Shown here piece by piece: positions 16,139 to 24,264 of a DNA stretch of 43,145 bases. Numbering within the stretch: position 1 is the first letter of the stretch; every line of letters starts with the position of its first letter. This DNA comes from Bacillota bacterium (GTDB taxonomy: Bacteria; Bacillota; Negativicutes; Sporomusales; CTSoil-080), in the NCBI GenBank assembly GCA_017889635.1, contig JAGGAC010000055.1, forward strand, positions 1 to 43,145, written 5' to 3'. Below the pieces are notes generated by a model, which was not told the origin of the DNA, searched no databases, and saw only the letters and a list, made by a program, of their open reading frames with translations. A program made the position numbers and the translations under genes.

Positions 16139-16606
16139 ATGAAAGTAGATGTTTTATTTTCTTATCCGGTTACTGAATTTGGAAAGCTTATTGATTGGGT
16201 CGAAGGACCTGGTGAAGATCCCAGCCATGCCGCTATTTATATGTTGGGCGGTATATTGGAGGCCCTTGATACTGGTTTTGTAAAGTCGCCGCTTAATGCA
16301 TATGACGGGTTTAAGCATACAGTACTTACGGTAGATGTACCTAATATTGATGCAGCAGAGGCGGAGGCGGCAAAACTATTGGGGACGCCCTATGGATATA
16401 GAGCCTGCTTGGATGGAGGGCTACATGATTTGTTGGGTGTGACGGTGCCGGGTGACGGAGAAAGTACGGTTGATTGCAGTGAAGCGGTGGTACGTATACT
16501 GCAGGCCGGCGGCTTGGATATCTTCCCGGATTTCAGCGCCGACAATGTAACGCCAGCCGATTTATTGCGGAAGTTGAAGCCGTTGTCGGTGAAGAAAATT
16601 CTCTAG
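16139..16606 (+). CDS. YiiX/NlpC-like permuted papain-fold hydrolase
   Basis: ATG 16139 follows AAGGTGGG; an in-frame TTG at 16109 lies inside the terminator and is rejected. The 155-residue product resembles permuted papain-fold (YiiX/LRAT-like) hydrolases: His in EDPSHAAIYMLGG, a middle GTPYGYRACLDGG segment, and a likely nucleophile Cys in STVDCSEAVVRIL. Members cleave wall peptides or acyl/isopeptide bonds; the substrate here is unknown. It sits past the main terminator and overlaps the end of the convergent PHP gene by 45 bases. It could be a cargo gene of the tail cassette. Fold assignment is moderate. Confidence 0.6.
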   Translation: MKVDVLFSYPVTEFGKLIDWVEGPGEDPSHAAIYMLGGILEALDTGFVKSPLNAYDGFKHTVLTVDVPNIDAAEAEAAKLLGTPYGYRACLDGGLHDLLGVTVPGDGESTVDCSEAVVRILQAGGLDIFPDFSADNVTPADLLRKLKPLSVKKIL

Positions 16607-17356
16607 ATTTCTGACCCGCCGGACATCAAGTCCGGTCTCCTCTAAAAGTTTTACGGACCAGGTAAACTTACCAACATCACAGGGCCGGTGGGCATCGCTG
16701 CTAATTACAAATGACACTGTCGAATTACTCATTGCCGCTTTTATTTGGGCCGCATTTAATGTCTTATGAGCGTTATTTATTTCTAGCGCGGTATTTCTAT
16801 CTTGAGCCGCCTGAGCGATTTTCACGATATCAACCGGGTGATTATCCCCCGGATGGGTAATGATATCAATCGGATATGCGGCAAGCGCCTTTATCATGGC
16901 CTGAGTATTTCTGGCGGAGATTTCTTCATACAGACCCGGATCAAGTACCGCTTTTATCTTTTGCCGCCGGTTAAGCTTGGCGCGCAGGGCTTGCAAATAA
17001 TCCTGATAAATAATATCAAAATGGAAGCCGCCCAGCAAAATATCGCAATCGCTGATAATATCGCCGGGAATGTCAAGCCTCCCTTGTTCGTCAATGATAT
17101 TGGCTTCCAGCCCCAGAAGAATTTCAATACTTCCGCGGTATTTTTCCTGCAGCCGGCTGACGGTTTGGCGCATTTCGAAATAGTCGGACAGCTTAATTCC
17201 ATAGGGACAGGCTGGTCCATGCTCGGTAATTGCAATCTTTAAGAGCCCTTTTTTCATGGCACTTATCACATTGTCTTCAATTGACCCGATGCCATGGCTG
17301 TATTTGGTGTGGGTGTGATAATCGGCGATAAGCTTCATATTTACCGCATCAGTCAT
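16562..17356 (-). CDS. PHP-domain phosphoesterase (HisK/YcdX-like)
   Basis: The product is about 264 residues, with start ATG 17356 overlapping the upstream stop (TAATG); an upstream extension to 17437 is unlikely. PHP metal motifs are in order: DYHTHTKYSHG, ITEHGP, LGLEANI, GFHFD, ITHPGDNHPVD and SSDAHRP. PHP enzymes use metals to hydrolyse phosphoesters, for example histidinol phosphate. Histidine synthesis is not suggested by context. It is the last gene of the nhaC-STM4015-4011 operon and translationally coupled to the STM4011-like radical SAM gene, so it probably removes phosphate from the pathway's product or intermediate. Confidence 0.8.
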   Translation of the reverse strand: MTDAVNMKLIADYHTHTKYSHGIGSIEDNVISAMKKGLLKIAITEHGPACPYGIKLSDYFEMRQTVSRLQEKYRGSIEILLGLEANIIDEQGRLDIPGDIISDCDILLGGFHFDIIYQDYLQALRAKLNRRQKIKAVLDPGLYEEISARNTQAMIKALAAYPIDIITHPGDNHPVDIVKIAQAAQDRNTALEINNAHKTLNAAQIKAAMSNSTVSFVISSDAHRPCDVGKFTWSVKLLEETGLDVRRVRNLENFLHRQRLQLPQ

Positions 17357-18207
17357 TACGGCAGCCGCCCTAATAAACTGGCGGGATAGCTTTTTTCCAG
17401 TTCCAGCGAACAGATATTGCTGTACCCAATATAACAAGAGCAGACATTTTTACGGCAAGGGGCGGTCGCTGCCAATTCACTCAGGTTATTTTGATATAGA
17501 TTGCCCAGCTTTTTTATTTCTTGCCAGCAGCGATGAACAGTTCCATCCCATTCCACAAAAAATACCGTATCACCGGTCCGGCAAGCCAGAGCTTTGGATT
17601 TATAATTTTTCAGGTTAATGGGAAACAGGGGATCATACCGGGTCAAGAGTTCTATCTCGTCCGGGCTGTAATAACTACCTTTGTCTTTATAAGCATTAAG
17701 CCAGAAATATGGTTTGGCGACACCAAATTGCTGCAAAGCGGCATCCATCTCGGCGATTGCTGCAAAATTTTCTTTTACCCCGACCATTCCGACGGTATTT
17801 CTAACCCCCAAGGTCGCTAAGGTCTTAACCTGGCGGATAAAGAAATCTGCCTCAGCCTGCCCGGGATGATAGGTCGTCCATAAGATTAACTTATCGGCTC
17901 TAACCCGCGCCAGCCAGTCTAAATTGCAGCTTAAATTGGTCTGAATAACGATTTGCCCGACATTTTCCAAGGCACTCAGCTCAATAATAGCCGCTTGATA
18001 ATGTTCATATCCCAAAATTTCGCCACGCGGCGCAAAGAAGAGATCGAAGGTATCCGGGGAAGCGGAAATATAATCGATAAATTGCCGTATATAGTTTTTG
18101 TCCCGGTTCAGCATTTTTTCATTAACTTCGGCTTTGGCAAAGGGACAGTACCAGCAGCTATAATTGCAGCTTTTTAGATAATTGCGATAGTAAAGAGTAT
18201 ATTTCAT
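17356..18207 (-). CDS. STM4011-family radical SAM protein
   Basis: From ATG 18207 (AAAGGA upstream; a GTG at 18225 is less likely) the protein begins MKYTLYYRNYLKSCNYSCWY, with the radical SAM cluster motif C14-X3-C18-X2-C21 very near the N-terminus, as in the STM4011 family. A C-terminal set of cysteines (RTGDTVFFVEWDGTVHRCWQ and PCRKNVCSCYIGYSNIC) could bind a second Fe-S cluster, as in SPASM-like enzymes. It is part of a widely conserved five-gene set (STM4011-STM4015 in Salmonella) of unassigned function. The gene appears intact and starts only 19 bases after the STM4012-like stop. Confidence 0.8.
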   Translation of the reverse strand: MKYTLYYRNYLKSCNYSCWYCPFAKAEVNEKMLNRDKNYIRQFIDYISASPDTFDLFFAPRGEILGYEHYQAAIIELSALENVGQIVIQTNLSCNLDWLARVRADKLILWTTYHPGQAEADFFIRQVKTLATLGVRNTVGMVGVKENFAAIAEMDAALQQFGVAKPYFWLNAYKDKGSYYSPDEIELLTRYDPLFPINLKNYKSKALACRTGDTVFFVEWDGTVHRCWQEIKKLGNLYQNNLSELAATAPCRKNVCSCYIGYSNICSLELEKSYPASLLGRLP

Positions 18208-18225
18208 TGCTTGTCCTTTGTTCAC

Positions 18226-19551
18226 TTATTCTTGATAAGCCGCCATTTTGGCGCTTACTTCTTTGGAAACAAACAATTGGCCAATAGCATCTGAGTACCT
18301 GATTCCTTTAGCGGTCGGATACAAGCACTTGTTTCGCTGCTCTAAAAAGCCATGTTCAACTAAAAAGGCCAGTTCGCTAAAATCATCAGCCGGCTGGGTT
18401 TGAAAGCGGGCATAGTACTCAGCGCTATCCAAGCCGGTTATTTTTAAGATGGATTTTATAATATACCGCCGTTTTAGTTCGTCATCGGTCAGGCGATAGC
18501 CATAGCGGGCTGCGGTAAAATTAGTTTCAGCTAGATATTCATTGATAATGGCATTAATATTTGCTTCATCTACGGCATAACTCCGGGAATAATGCACCCG
18601 GCCGCAGTAGGATCTGGCCCCGCAGCCGATGCCAATCATTTCATTTTCCTGGCAGCTGTATTCCGGAAACAGACCGGCTGTTTGGCGGCGATGAATAAAG
18701 TTTCGCATCGAGGTTTGAAGATAATTATGTTCTGCCAAAACTTCTTTTCCCAGCTCATACAGCTCGCCCATCAGCCGGATATCACACTGGCTTCGGTCAA
18801 ACATTTTTGTTTTTTCCCGAACATACAGCGGATATAAATACAATTCATCCGGCGCGTAAGTTATTGCCTTTTCCAGCGAGTTTTTCCAGCTATCCTTGGT
18901 CTGGGTCGGAATACCGTAAATTAAATCGAGATTTCTGATCGGTATTTGCTGTTCAAACAATAGCGCCAAAGCGGTTTCTATTTCACTGACAGATTCCCGG
19001 CGGAAGCTTTGATCCAGTTCGCGGCTATTAAAACTCTGCACCCCCATGCTTATTCGGTCAACATGATAAGCTTTTAAGAGTTCGAGTTTGCTTTTAGTCA
19101 GCGTCCGCGGCGAGGTTTCAATCGAGAAGAACGTCTTGGAAAAATTAATATCAAGGATACCGGCTATTCCGGCAAGTAGCTTCTTAAGATCTTCATCACT
19201 CAGGATGGTAGGAGTCCCGCCGCCCACAATAACACTGGAAAAAATCCGGTCTTTTCGCTGATCAAGCTCGAGGAAAACCCGGACAGCCGCCATTTCCTCG
19301 AGCATTTTTCCCACATAGCGGCTAATTTGGGGCTTGCCAAAGCTAGTTGTTGAAAGCAGGTTGCAATAACCGCATTTATTCAGACAAAAGGGAATATGCA
19401 AATATAAAGTAAGCGGCTTGGACGTCGAAGTCCGCCACAGCTCTTTTAAATCAAGCGGTCGGGCAAAATTGCGGTATGCTGTCTTATGGGGATACGAATA
19501 CATATAACCGGCAAACCGGTTTTGGACAATATTATCTAATAAACCATTCAT
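18226..19551 (-). CDS. STM4012-family radical SAM protein (HemW/HemN-like)
   Basis: The 441-residue product (ATG 19551 with GGAG six bases upstream; TTG 19563 possible) carries YLHIPFCLNKCGYCN, the CX3CX2C radical SAM motif in the HemN/HemW setting. GGGTPTILSDEDLKKLL and ISMGVQSFNSRELDQSFRR are further family motifs. The C-terminal domain is HemN-like (GIGCGARSYCG, YRLTDDELKRRYIIKSI). Clustering with STM4011-, 4013-, 4014- and 4015-like genes shows it belongs to that cassette and is not a coproporphyrinogen oxidase or haem chaperone. Its chemistry is unknown. Confidence 0.85.
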   Translation of the reverse strand: MNGLLDNIVQNRFAGYMYSYPHKTAYRNFARPLDLKELWRTSTSKPLTLYLHIPFCLNKCGYCNLLSTTSFGKPQISRYVGKMLEEMAAVRVFLELDQRKDRIFSSVIVGGGTPTILSDEDLKKLLAGIAGILDINFSKTFFSIETSPRTLTKSKLELLKAYHVDRISMGVQSFNSRELDQSFRRESVSEIETALALLFEQQIPIRNLDLIYGIPTQTKDSWKNSLEKAITYAPDELYLYPLYVREKTKMFDRSQCDIRLMGELYELGKEVLAEHNYLQTSMRNFIHRRQTAGLFPEYSCQENEMIGIGCGARSYCGRVHYSRSYAVDEANINAIINEYLAETNFTAARYGYRLTDDELKRRYIIKSILKITGLDSAEYYARFQTQPADDFSELAFLVEHGFLEQRNKCLYPTAKGIRYSDAIGQLFVSKEVSAKMAAYQE

Positions 19552-19589
19552 GTTGTACTCCAAGCTTTCAACTGGTTAATTCGCCAAAC

Positions 19590-20438
19590 TTACAGGAAAA
19601 AGTGTTTATATGGTACATTCCAGACCACGTCATGCGACAAAATATGGCCCTCATAGCCGGCTTCGCCATAACAGGTGCCATGATCCGAGGTAGCAATACA
19701 GAAAGTCCGGTTGCGCTCCTTCATACAGGCAAATAAAGGTTCCAGACACTGGTCGACATAGCGGAGCGCCGCCTGCTGGCTTTCTACGCAATCCAGTTTA
19801 GAGGCAATCATATTTCGGTTCGAAGTGTATTTGCCGCTGCTAGTTTTATATTTATCCAAATAATAATAGTTGGGACCATGAATTGCCGAGAAATTAATAA
19901 ACAGAAATATTCTTTGGTCCGGGGCAGCAGCTTTTACCAGCTTAATCGCTAATTTCACCTGTTCTTCCGCCGATTTGGGATTAGTTACCCCAAACCGCGG
20001 ATTCCAGTAGCTTTCCTGAAACATGTCAGGAAAAACATCATAAATTCCGCCGATTTTACTGAAAAAGACTACACCGCCAATACAAATGGTTTTATAGCCG
20101 ATCTTCGCTAGCCCCTCCATAATATTAGCGCCTTCAAACAGATAGGTATTACCGCCGGCATTTTGTTTTAGGCCTGTTTTATTAGTAAGAAATAGCCAGT
20201 CCCGTTCATGCAGTGGCTGAAATTCAACCGGGGTTGGCAAAAAACCGATAAAAAAACTATGGTGGGCAGAAAAGGTGTAATTACCGGTGGTATGGCGTTT
20301 CTCCCAGCCGCCTACGCGGCACAAATTAGGCAAGGTACCGGCTAAATACTCGGCCTCTGCCGCATCATACCGCAGTGTGTCCAGTGATAGGAACAAAATA
20401 TCATCTTTTCCTACCACCTCATTCATATTTACTATCAT
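19590..20438 (-). CDS. STM4013/SEN3800-family sulfatase-like hydrolase
   Basis: The 282-residue protein belongs to the alkaline-phosphatase/sulfatase fold: the start DDILFLSLDTLRYDAAEAEY holds the metal-binding Asp and the Thr in the nucleophile position. NYTFSAHHSFFIGFLP and IATSDHGTCYGEAGYEG supply the C-terminal Asp-His metal site. No signal peptide is present, so it acts in the cytosol. It probably hydrolyses a phosphate or sulfate ester, or transfers phosphoryl groups, in the STM401x pathway. Its ATG overlaps the stop of the STM4014-like gene (ATGA). Confidence 0.8.
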   Translation of the reverse strand: MIVNMNEVVGKDDILFLSLDTLRYDAAEAEYLAGTLPNLCRVGGWEKRHTTGNYTFSAHHSFFIGFLPTPVEFQPLHERDWLFLTNKTGLKQNAGGNTYLFEGANIMEGLAKIGYKTICIGGVVFFSKIGGIYDVFPDMFQESYWNPRFGVTNPKSAEEQVKLAIKLVKAAAPDQRIFLFINFSAIHGPNYYYLDKYKTSSGKYTSNRNMIASKLDCVESQQAALRYVDQCLEPLFACMKERNRTFCIATSDHGTCYGEAGYEGHILSHDVVWNVPYKHFFL

Positions 20439-21580
20439 TGTATTTCCCTCATTTTTTCAAGTGCGGCTTTTATTTCGTAATAATACACATTAGCCTCAGT
20501 ACCTAATAAATTATGAAATAAATCGCCGAATGGATTAACATCAATTACATACGGTTTATAGCCGGGGGAACAGACAATATCAATACCGGCGTATAATGAC
20601 TTATTGAATACCTTCATAACATCAGCCGCCGCCTGGGAAAGGACCGCCAGCTGTCCGGCGGTAAAAACCTCGCTGCTGTTTCGCCGCTGATTGCCTAAAT
20701 GCAGATTGGTAATCGGGGTTTTGCTCAGCCTGGTGATAAAATATTGCGGCGTTTTGGCGGCAACTAAAACCCGGGTGTCAAAATGGGTACCCTGATAAGC
20801 CGCTTTAGGAATCCATGTTTCGATATGCGCGCCGTTTGCCAGCACCCATTCTATAAGCTCCCCAATTTTAGCTTTGTCGGTAATAAAGGCAATCTTGCGA
20901 CCGCTGTAAAAAAACTTTTTTCCGCCTCGTATTTCGACTTTCAGTGAAGTCCACAGGGTTTCTTCATTTAACCGGGGATTGTTTTTATAGGCCAGAATTC
21001 CCGTTCCCCCTGAACCATAGCGTAGCTTTATAAAGCACTTCAGCACTTGCCCGCCATACATTTCTCTAAACTCTTTAACCCTAAGCGGCGCTTCAAGTTT
21101 AGCCGGCAGATAGTAACTGTATTCCTTGGCTTTGGCCGCTAGCCGGTCATAGGTCTGGCGTTTATCCATCATCGCCAAAGCTTCGCAGTGATCCTGCATC
21201 ATTAAAATCTTTTTATCGGCATGAACACTGCACGTTTGAGCGATATCTGTAATAAGCTTGGTAAAACCGGCGTACCATTGACCTGGCGCGATAATCGGAA
21301 ACTGTGAAAAATCGATGTCATCTATTTCAGCATTACTCAGCCGATTATCAACTTCACCTAGTTTTAAAATGGCCCGGTAGATTTCCATATCCTTTTCCGG
21401 CGGTTCTAGGCGAACAATGGTGTTTTCCCGTAATTTCCGGGAAAACACCAAAAAATCATCAAAATACTCCTGCCAGGTAATGACTTGATAAGAACTGGTG
21501 CCAAGTTTTTTAAAACATTCAACGAACCCGTTAAGCCGGCGGCCACTAGCATCGCCAATAAGTAAAAAATGTGTATTCAT
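20435..21580 (-). CDS. STM4014-family ATP-grasp-like protein
   Basis: The 381-residue protein shows ATP-grasp features: a basic FIKLRYGSGGTGILAYKN nucleotide-binding loop and a C-terminal metal/ATP site (YAGIDIVCSPGYKPYVIDVN with the Glu/Asn-type end NPFGDLFHN). ATP-grasp enzymes ligate a carboxylate to an amine or thiol through an acyl phosphate, so this may form an amide bond in an unknown small molecule or peptide. It lies between the LRR protein (8-base gap) and the hydrolase (4-base overlap). The family name follows from gene order and sequence; substrate is unknown. Confidence 0.75.
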   Translation of the reverse strand: MNTHFLLIGDASGRRLNGFVECFKKLGTSSYQVITWQEYFDDFLVFSRKLRENTIVRLEPPEKDMEIYRAILKLGEVDNRLSNAEIDDIDFSQFPIIAPGQWYAGFTKLITDIAQTCSVHADKKILMMQDHCEALAMMDKRQTYDRLAAKAKEYSYYLPAKLEAPLRVKEFREMYGGQVLKCFIKLRYGSGGTGILAYKNNPRLNEETLWTSLKVEIRGGKKFFYSGRKIAFITDKAKIGELIEWVLANGAHIETWIPKAAYQGTHFDTRVLVAAKTPQYFITRLSKTPITNLHLGNQRRNSSEVFTAGQLAVLSQAAADVMKVFNKSLYAGIDIVCSPGYKPYVIDVNPFGDLFHNLLGTEANVYYYEIKAALEKMREIQ

Positions 21581-21588
21581 CGGCTATT

Positions 21589-22449
21589 TTACTCAGTAAT
21601 ATATGGATACCGATAGTCTTCATCGTCTTCGTTGTATACATCTTCTTTGCTGCACAATACTTCAATGTTCAACTCGCTGCCTTTGGCAATGATTTTTTCG
21701 AGCAGTTCATCAGAAACATAGTTATAGGTCAAATCCAAGGTTTTTAAATGCGCTAACTTATCCATATTTTCCAGGATTAGCTCAGCGCCGCGGTTGCTTA
21801 AAGTCCCCAGCGATATATCCAGCACTTCGAGGCCTGGCAGAATATCCGAAGCCAGCACCCGTTCGCAAATTTCATCAGCAATCTCGCTGTTTTTTAACCC
21901 CCAGTATGTTACCTTAGGGAAATTGCTCCGCTGCATAAACGGTTCCAGGGTGGAAATGTCGCCGTCAAACCCATAATCATCTACGCCTAAATAGAGTTCT
22001 AAATGCTCTAAATTAGGTATTGTAGCCTCAGCAATGTCGTTTAAAGTATTGCTGGCAAGACCGCCGGAAATAATGGTCAGTTCCTTTAAAGTATTACTCG
22101 CTGCGTTTTTCAGGCGAAGGCCGTTAGCTCCTTTTATAATAATCTCTTCTAAGGCAAACTCATTAATTAAAGGCGCGGCATCAGTATGAATGATCCAGGA
22201 AACTTCACACTCATCAGAGTCTATATCGCCGAGAAATATCTTTTTCAAATTAGGAAATTTAGCTTTATTAGCAATAAGATAGTTTATAACCGGTTCCGGT
22301 GAAGTATCATAAGCATCATTCCAATGGCCGATAGTAATTGCCGGCAGGTCATAGCTGACATGTTCTTCAATATAGTCGGCTAATTTCTTTTCCAGCGTTA
22401 CCTCATCATCGTAATCAACAAAAAATTTTATAGCTTCCATAATATTCAA
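21589..22449 (-). CDS. STM4015-family leucine-rich-repeat protein
   Basis: The 286-residue acidic protein has an N-terminal part (MEAIKFFVDYDDEVTLEKKL, PEPVINYLIANKAKFPNLKK) followed by leucine-rich repeats of the ribonuclease-inhibitor type, for example LPGLEVLDISLGTLSNRGAE and LKTLDLTYNYVSDELLEKII. It lacks catalytic motifs and may be a scaffold or recognition partner for the other STM401x proteins. The conserved segment CEVSWI near residue 75 matches the family pattern. AGAGAGGAT precedes the ATG. It is 17 bases downstream of the nhaC-like gene, so likely co-transcribed. Confidence 0.8.
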   Translation of the reverse strand: MNIMEAIKFFVDYDDEVTLEKKLADYIEEHVSYDLPAITIGHWNDAYDTSPEPVINYLIANKAKFPNLKKIFLGDIDSDECEVSWIIHTDAAPLINEFALEEIIIKGANGLRLKNAASNTLKELTIISGGLASNTLNDIAEATIPNLEHLELYLGVDDYGFDGDISTLEPFMQRSNFPKVTYWGLKNSEIADEICERVLASDILPGLEVLDISLGTLSNRGAELILENMDKLAHLKTLDLTYNYVSDELLEKIIAKGSELNIEVLCSKEDVYNEDDEDYRYPYITE

Positions 22450-22466
22450 TCCTCTCTTATTTGCTG

Positions 22467-23735
22467 TTATTTTTTATTTACAATTGGCTGTTCATCTTCC
22501 CGCCAGATGGCAATACCGGTATACGCCAGCAGCAGTGAAAACAGGATGGTGCGCGACAAGACCCGGCGCGCAAGCTTCCGCTCAAGAAAAACCGGCATAA
22601 AGGCCCGACCGGGGAGGATGATACTTACCATTTGGCTGCCGGTGCCAAGCATCATAATATAGCCGGCTAACAGTACCGCCATAACAAGTCGACCGGTAGT
22701 ATCAGCCCAGGCCGTAATCCGGCTGGTCAATACTGCTAAAACTTGAGTTTTTTCTAGAATGCCGCCAAACGATATGGCGGTTAGCAATAATAAAATGGAA
22801 CTGCTCATACTCTGAATCCCGCCCCGGCTTAAAAGCACATCCAGCTGCCGTATGCCGGTTTTGGCAGCATACCCGTTAACCATAACATCAGTAATGGCGG
22901 TCAAGGACTGCTGCTGTCCCAGCCAGGCAACACCGGCCCCGACAAGAACACCGGCCAGAACGCTTGGGATGGCTGGATATTTCCGGTACGCCAGCCCCAT
23001 TAATATGAGCGGCGGCAACAGCGTCCATACGGTCAAATGATAAGTTCTGGCCAAACTCTCTAAGATCAGCAGAATATCACTGGTTACCGCCAGACCGGCA
23101 TAGCGGCTGTCAATAAGGCCATAAAGCAGCGTTGCTAAACCGGCTGCCGGCAGAGTGGTCCACAGCATTGACCCAATATGGCTGAACAGCTCGACTTCGC
23201 ACAGTGAAGCCGCAATATAAGTTGAGCTGGATACCGGCGACATTTTATCGCCAAAATATGCGCCTGATACAATAGCGCCGGCAATGAGTGGTGCAGGATA
23301 CCCCAGGGTCACGCCCACGCCTAAAAGCGCAATGCCGATGGTACCCATGGTTCCAAAAGAAGTCCCGGTCATGGTTGAAGCAATAACGCATAGAATAAAG
23401 GTTGTTGCCAGAAAAATTCCTGGTGAAAGCAGCGTTAGTCCCCAATACATCATGGCCGGGATAGTTCCTGATAAAATCCACACTCCGATAAGCATGCCGA
23501 CGGCAATCAGCAAAAAAACGGCCGGCAGCACCCGGCCAATAGCTTCAAACATGGCCTGCTGCAGTTCATTCCAGGAATAGCCCAAATACTTTCCAATTAG
23601 ACAGGCCACGATATTCGCCATTATAAGCGGCAATATCGCCGGCAGTTTCAACACCGCTGTTCCATATAGAATCGACCCAATTGCCAGAATAAATCCGTTT
23701 AATGCTAAAATTACTGATGGTTGTTGCAGTTTCAA
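22467..23735 (-). CDS. NhaC-type Na+/H+ antiporter, C-terminus shortened
   Basis: The 422-residue membrane protein has about ten hydrophobic spans and the NhaC hallmarks SGAYFGDKMSPVSSSTYIAA and MTGTSFGTMGTIGIALLGVG. It would exchange Na+ (or a carboxylate) for protons. Near the end, PGRAFMPVFLERKLARRVLS is followed at once by a last span LFSLLLAYTGIAIW. The segment usually lying between (DSGT...PWNTCG and a further helix, roughly 40 residues) seems missing in frame, so activity is doubtful. Start is TTG 23735 with GGAGAAAGG upstream. It is first in the STM401x operon. Confidence 0.75.
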   Translation of the reverse strand: MKLQQPSVILALNGFILAIGSILYGTAVLKLPAILPLIMANIVACLIGKYLGYSWNELQQAMFEAIGRVLPAVFLLIAVGMLIGVWILSGTIPAMMYWGLTLLSPGIFLATTFILCVIASTMTGTSFGTMGTIGIALLGVGVTLGYPAPLIAGAIVSGAYFGDKMSPVSSSTYIAASLCEVELFSHIGSMLWTTLPAAGLATLLYGLIDSRYAGLAVTSDILLILESLARTYHLTVWTLLPPLILMGLAYRKYPAIPSVLAGVLVGAGVAWLGQQQSLTAITDVMVNGYAAKTGIRQLDVLLSRGGIQSMSSSILLLLTAISFGGILEKTQVLAVLTSRITAWADTTGRLVMAVLLAGYIMMLGTGSQMVSIILPGRAFMPVFLERKLARRVLSRTILFSLLLAYTGIAIWREDEQPIVNKK

Positions 23736-23850
23736 TACCTTTCTCCGTTTTTCTTAATTAGTACCCTGATATAACTTTTTAATCCATGTTTGTTGTTTTG
23801 TAAAAAAATATTATATTTTTATATAATAGATTATAAGTTATATTATTGGC

Positions 23851-24026
23851 AAATACAATTACATAATCCGAAATCTTGAGCAAGACCAGCGGTTTATAAA
23901 ACGCAAGGTTAAGCCAATACAGGATTTAATAGTCTTGAAATAGTTGAGAGAACAATTTGTGGCATCGAGATAATGCATATGATAAGAAAAGGGCAGGTTG
24001 AAGTAATTCAATCTGCCCCTTTTTAA
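23851..24026 (+). pseudogene. Relic of an IS6-family transposase (C-terminal end)
   Basis: Two frames together spell the end of an IS6/IS26-type DDE transposase: YIIRNLEQDQRFIKRKVKPI (from 23860) and, after a shift near 23940, TICGIEIMHMIRKGQVE. No catalytic Asp residues, N-terminus or terminal repeats remain. The last bases also form a hairpin (GGGCAGGTTGAA...TTCAATCTGCCC, 23989-24017) followed by TTTTT, which could act as a terminator upstream of the lactate operon. Confidence 0.75.
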
Positions 24027-24128
24027 GTTGAATTTATAAATAGGATTATGGGTGTGGTTGTTTATATAAGTTAACTTTTTCACAACAGTAGAAACTTTAT
24101 AAATAGTGTGATAATATATGTGTAAAAT

Positions 24129-24165
24129 TGGTCATACCATTATACCAATATGCCATATTGGTATA
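24129..24165. promoter_or_regulatory. GntR/FadR-type operator sites before the lactate operon
   Basis: TGGTCATACCA (24129-24139) fits the TGGT-N3-ACCA operator used by FadR-family GntR regulators such as LldR/LutR. One base later is a perfect 25-base palindrome, TATACCAATATG-C-CATATTGGTATA (24141-24165), containing two more half-sites. They lie 100 bases before etfB, and a FadR-type regulator gene is in the same operon (27964), so autoregulated lactate-responsive control is likely. A clear -35/-10 pair could not be fixed. Confidence 0.65.
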
Positions 24166-24264
24166 GCACTATTGTGCTAATAAGGGAAAGTCACTAAGTT
24201 ATAAAGAGCAATATAAAAAAATATGCTCTTTACTATAAAAACGTATTTAATTTGGGGGAAAAAT

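Noticed and set aside
24223-24264. Longer N-terminus for EtfB from ATG 24223
   Set aside because: No ribosome site; ATG 24265 has GGGGGAA and matches the EtfB family start.
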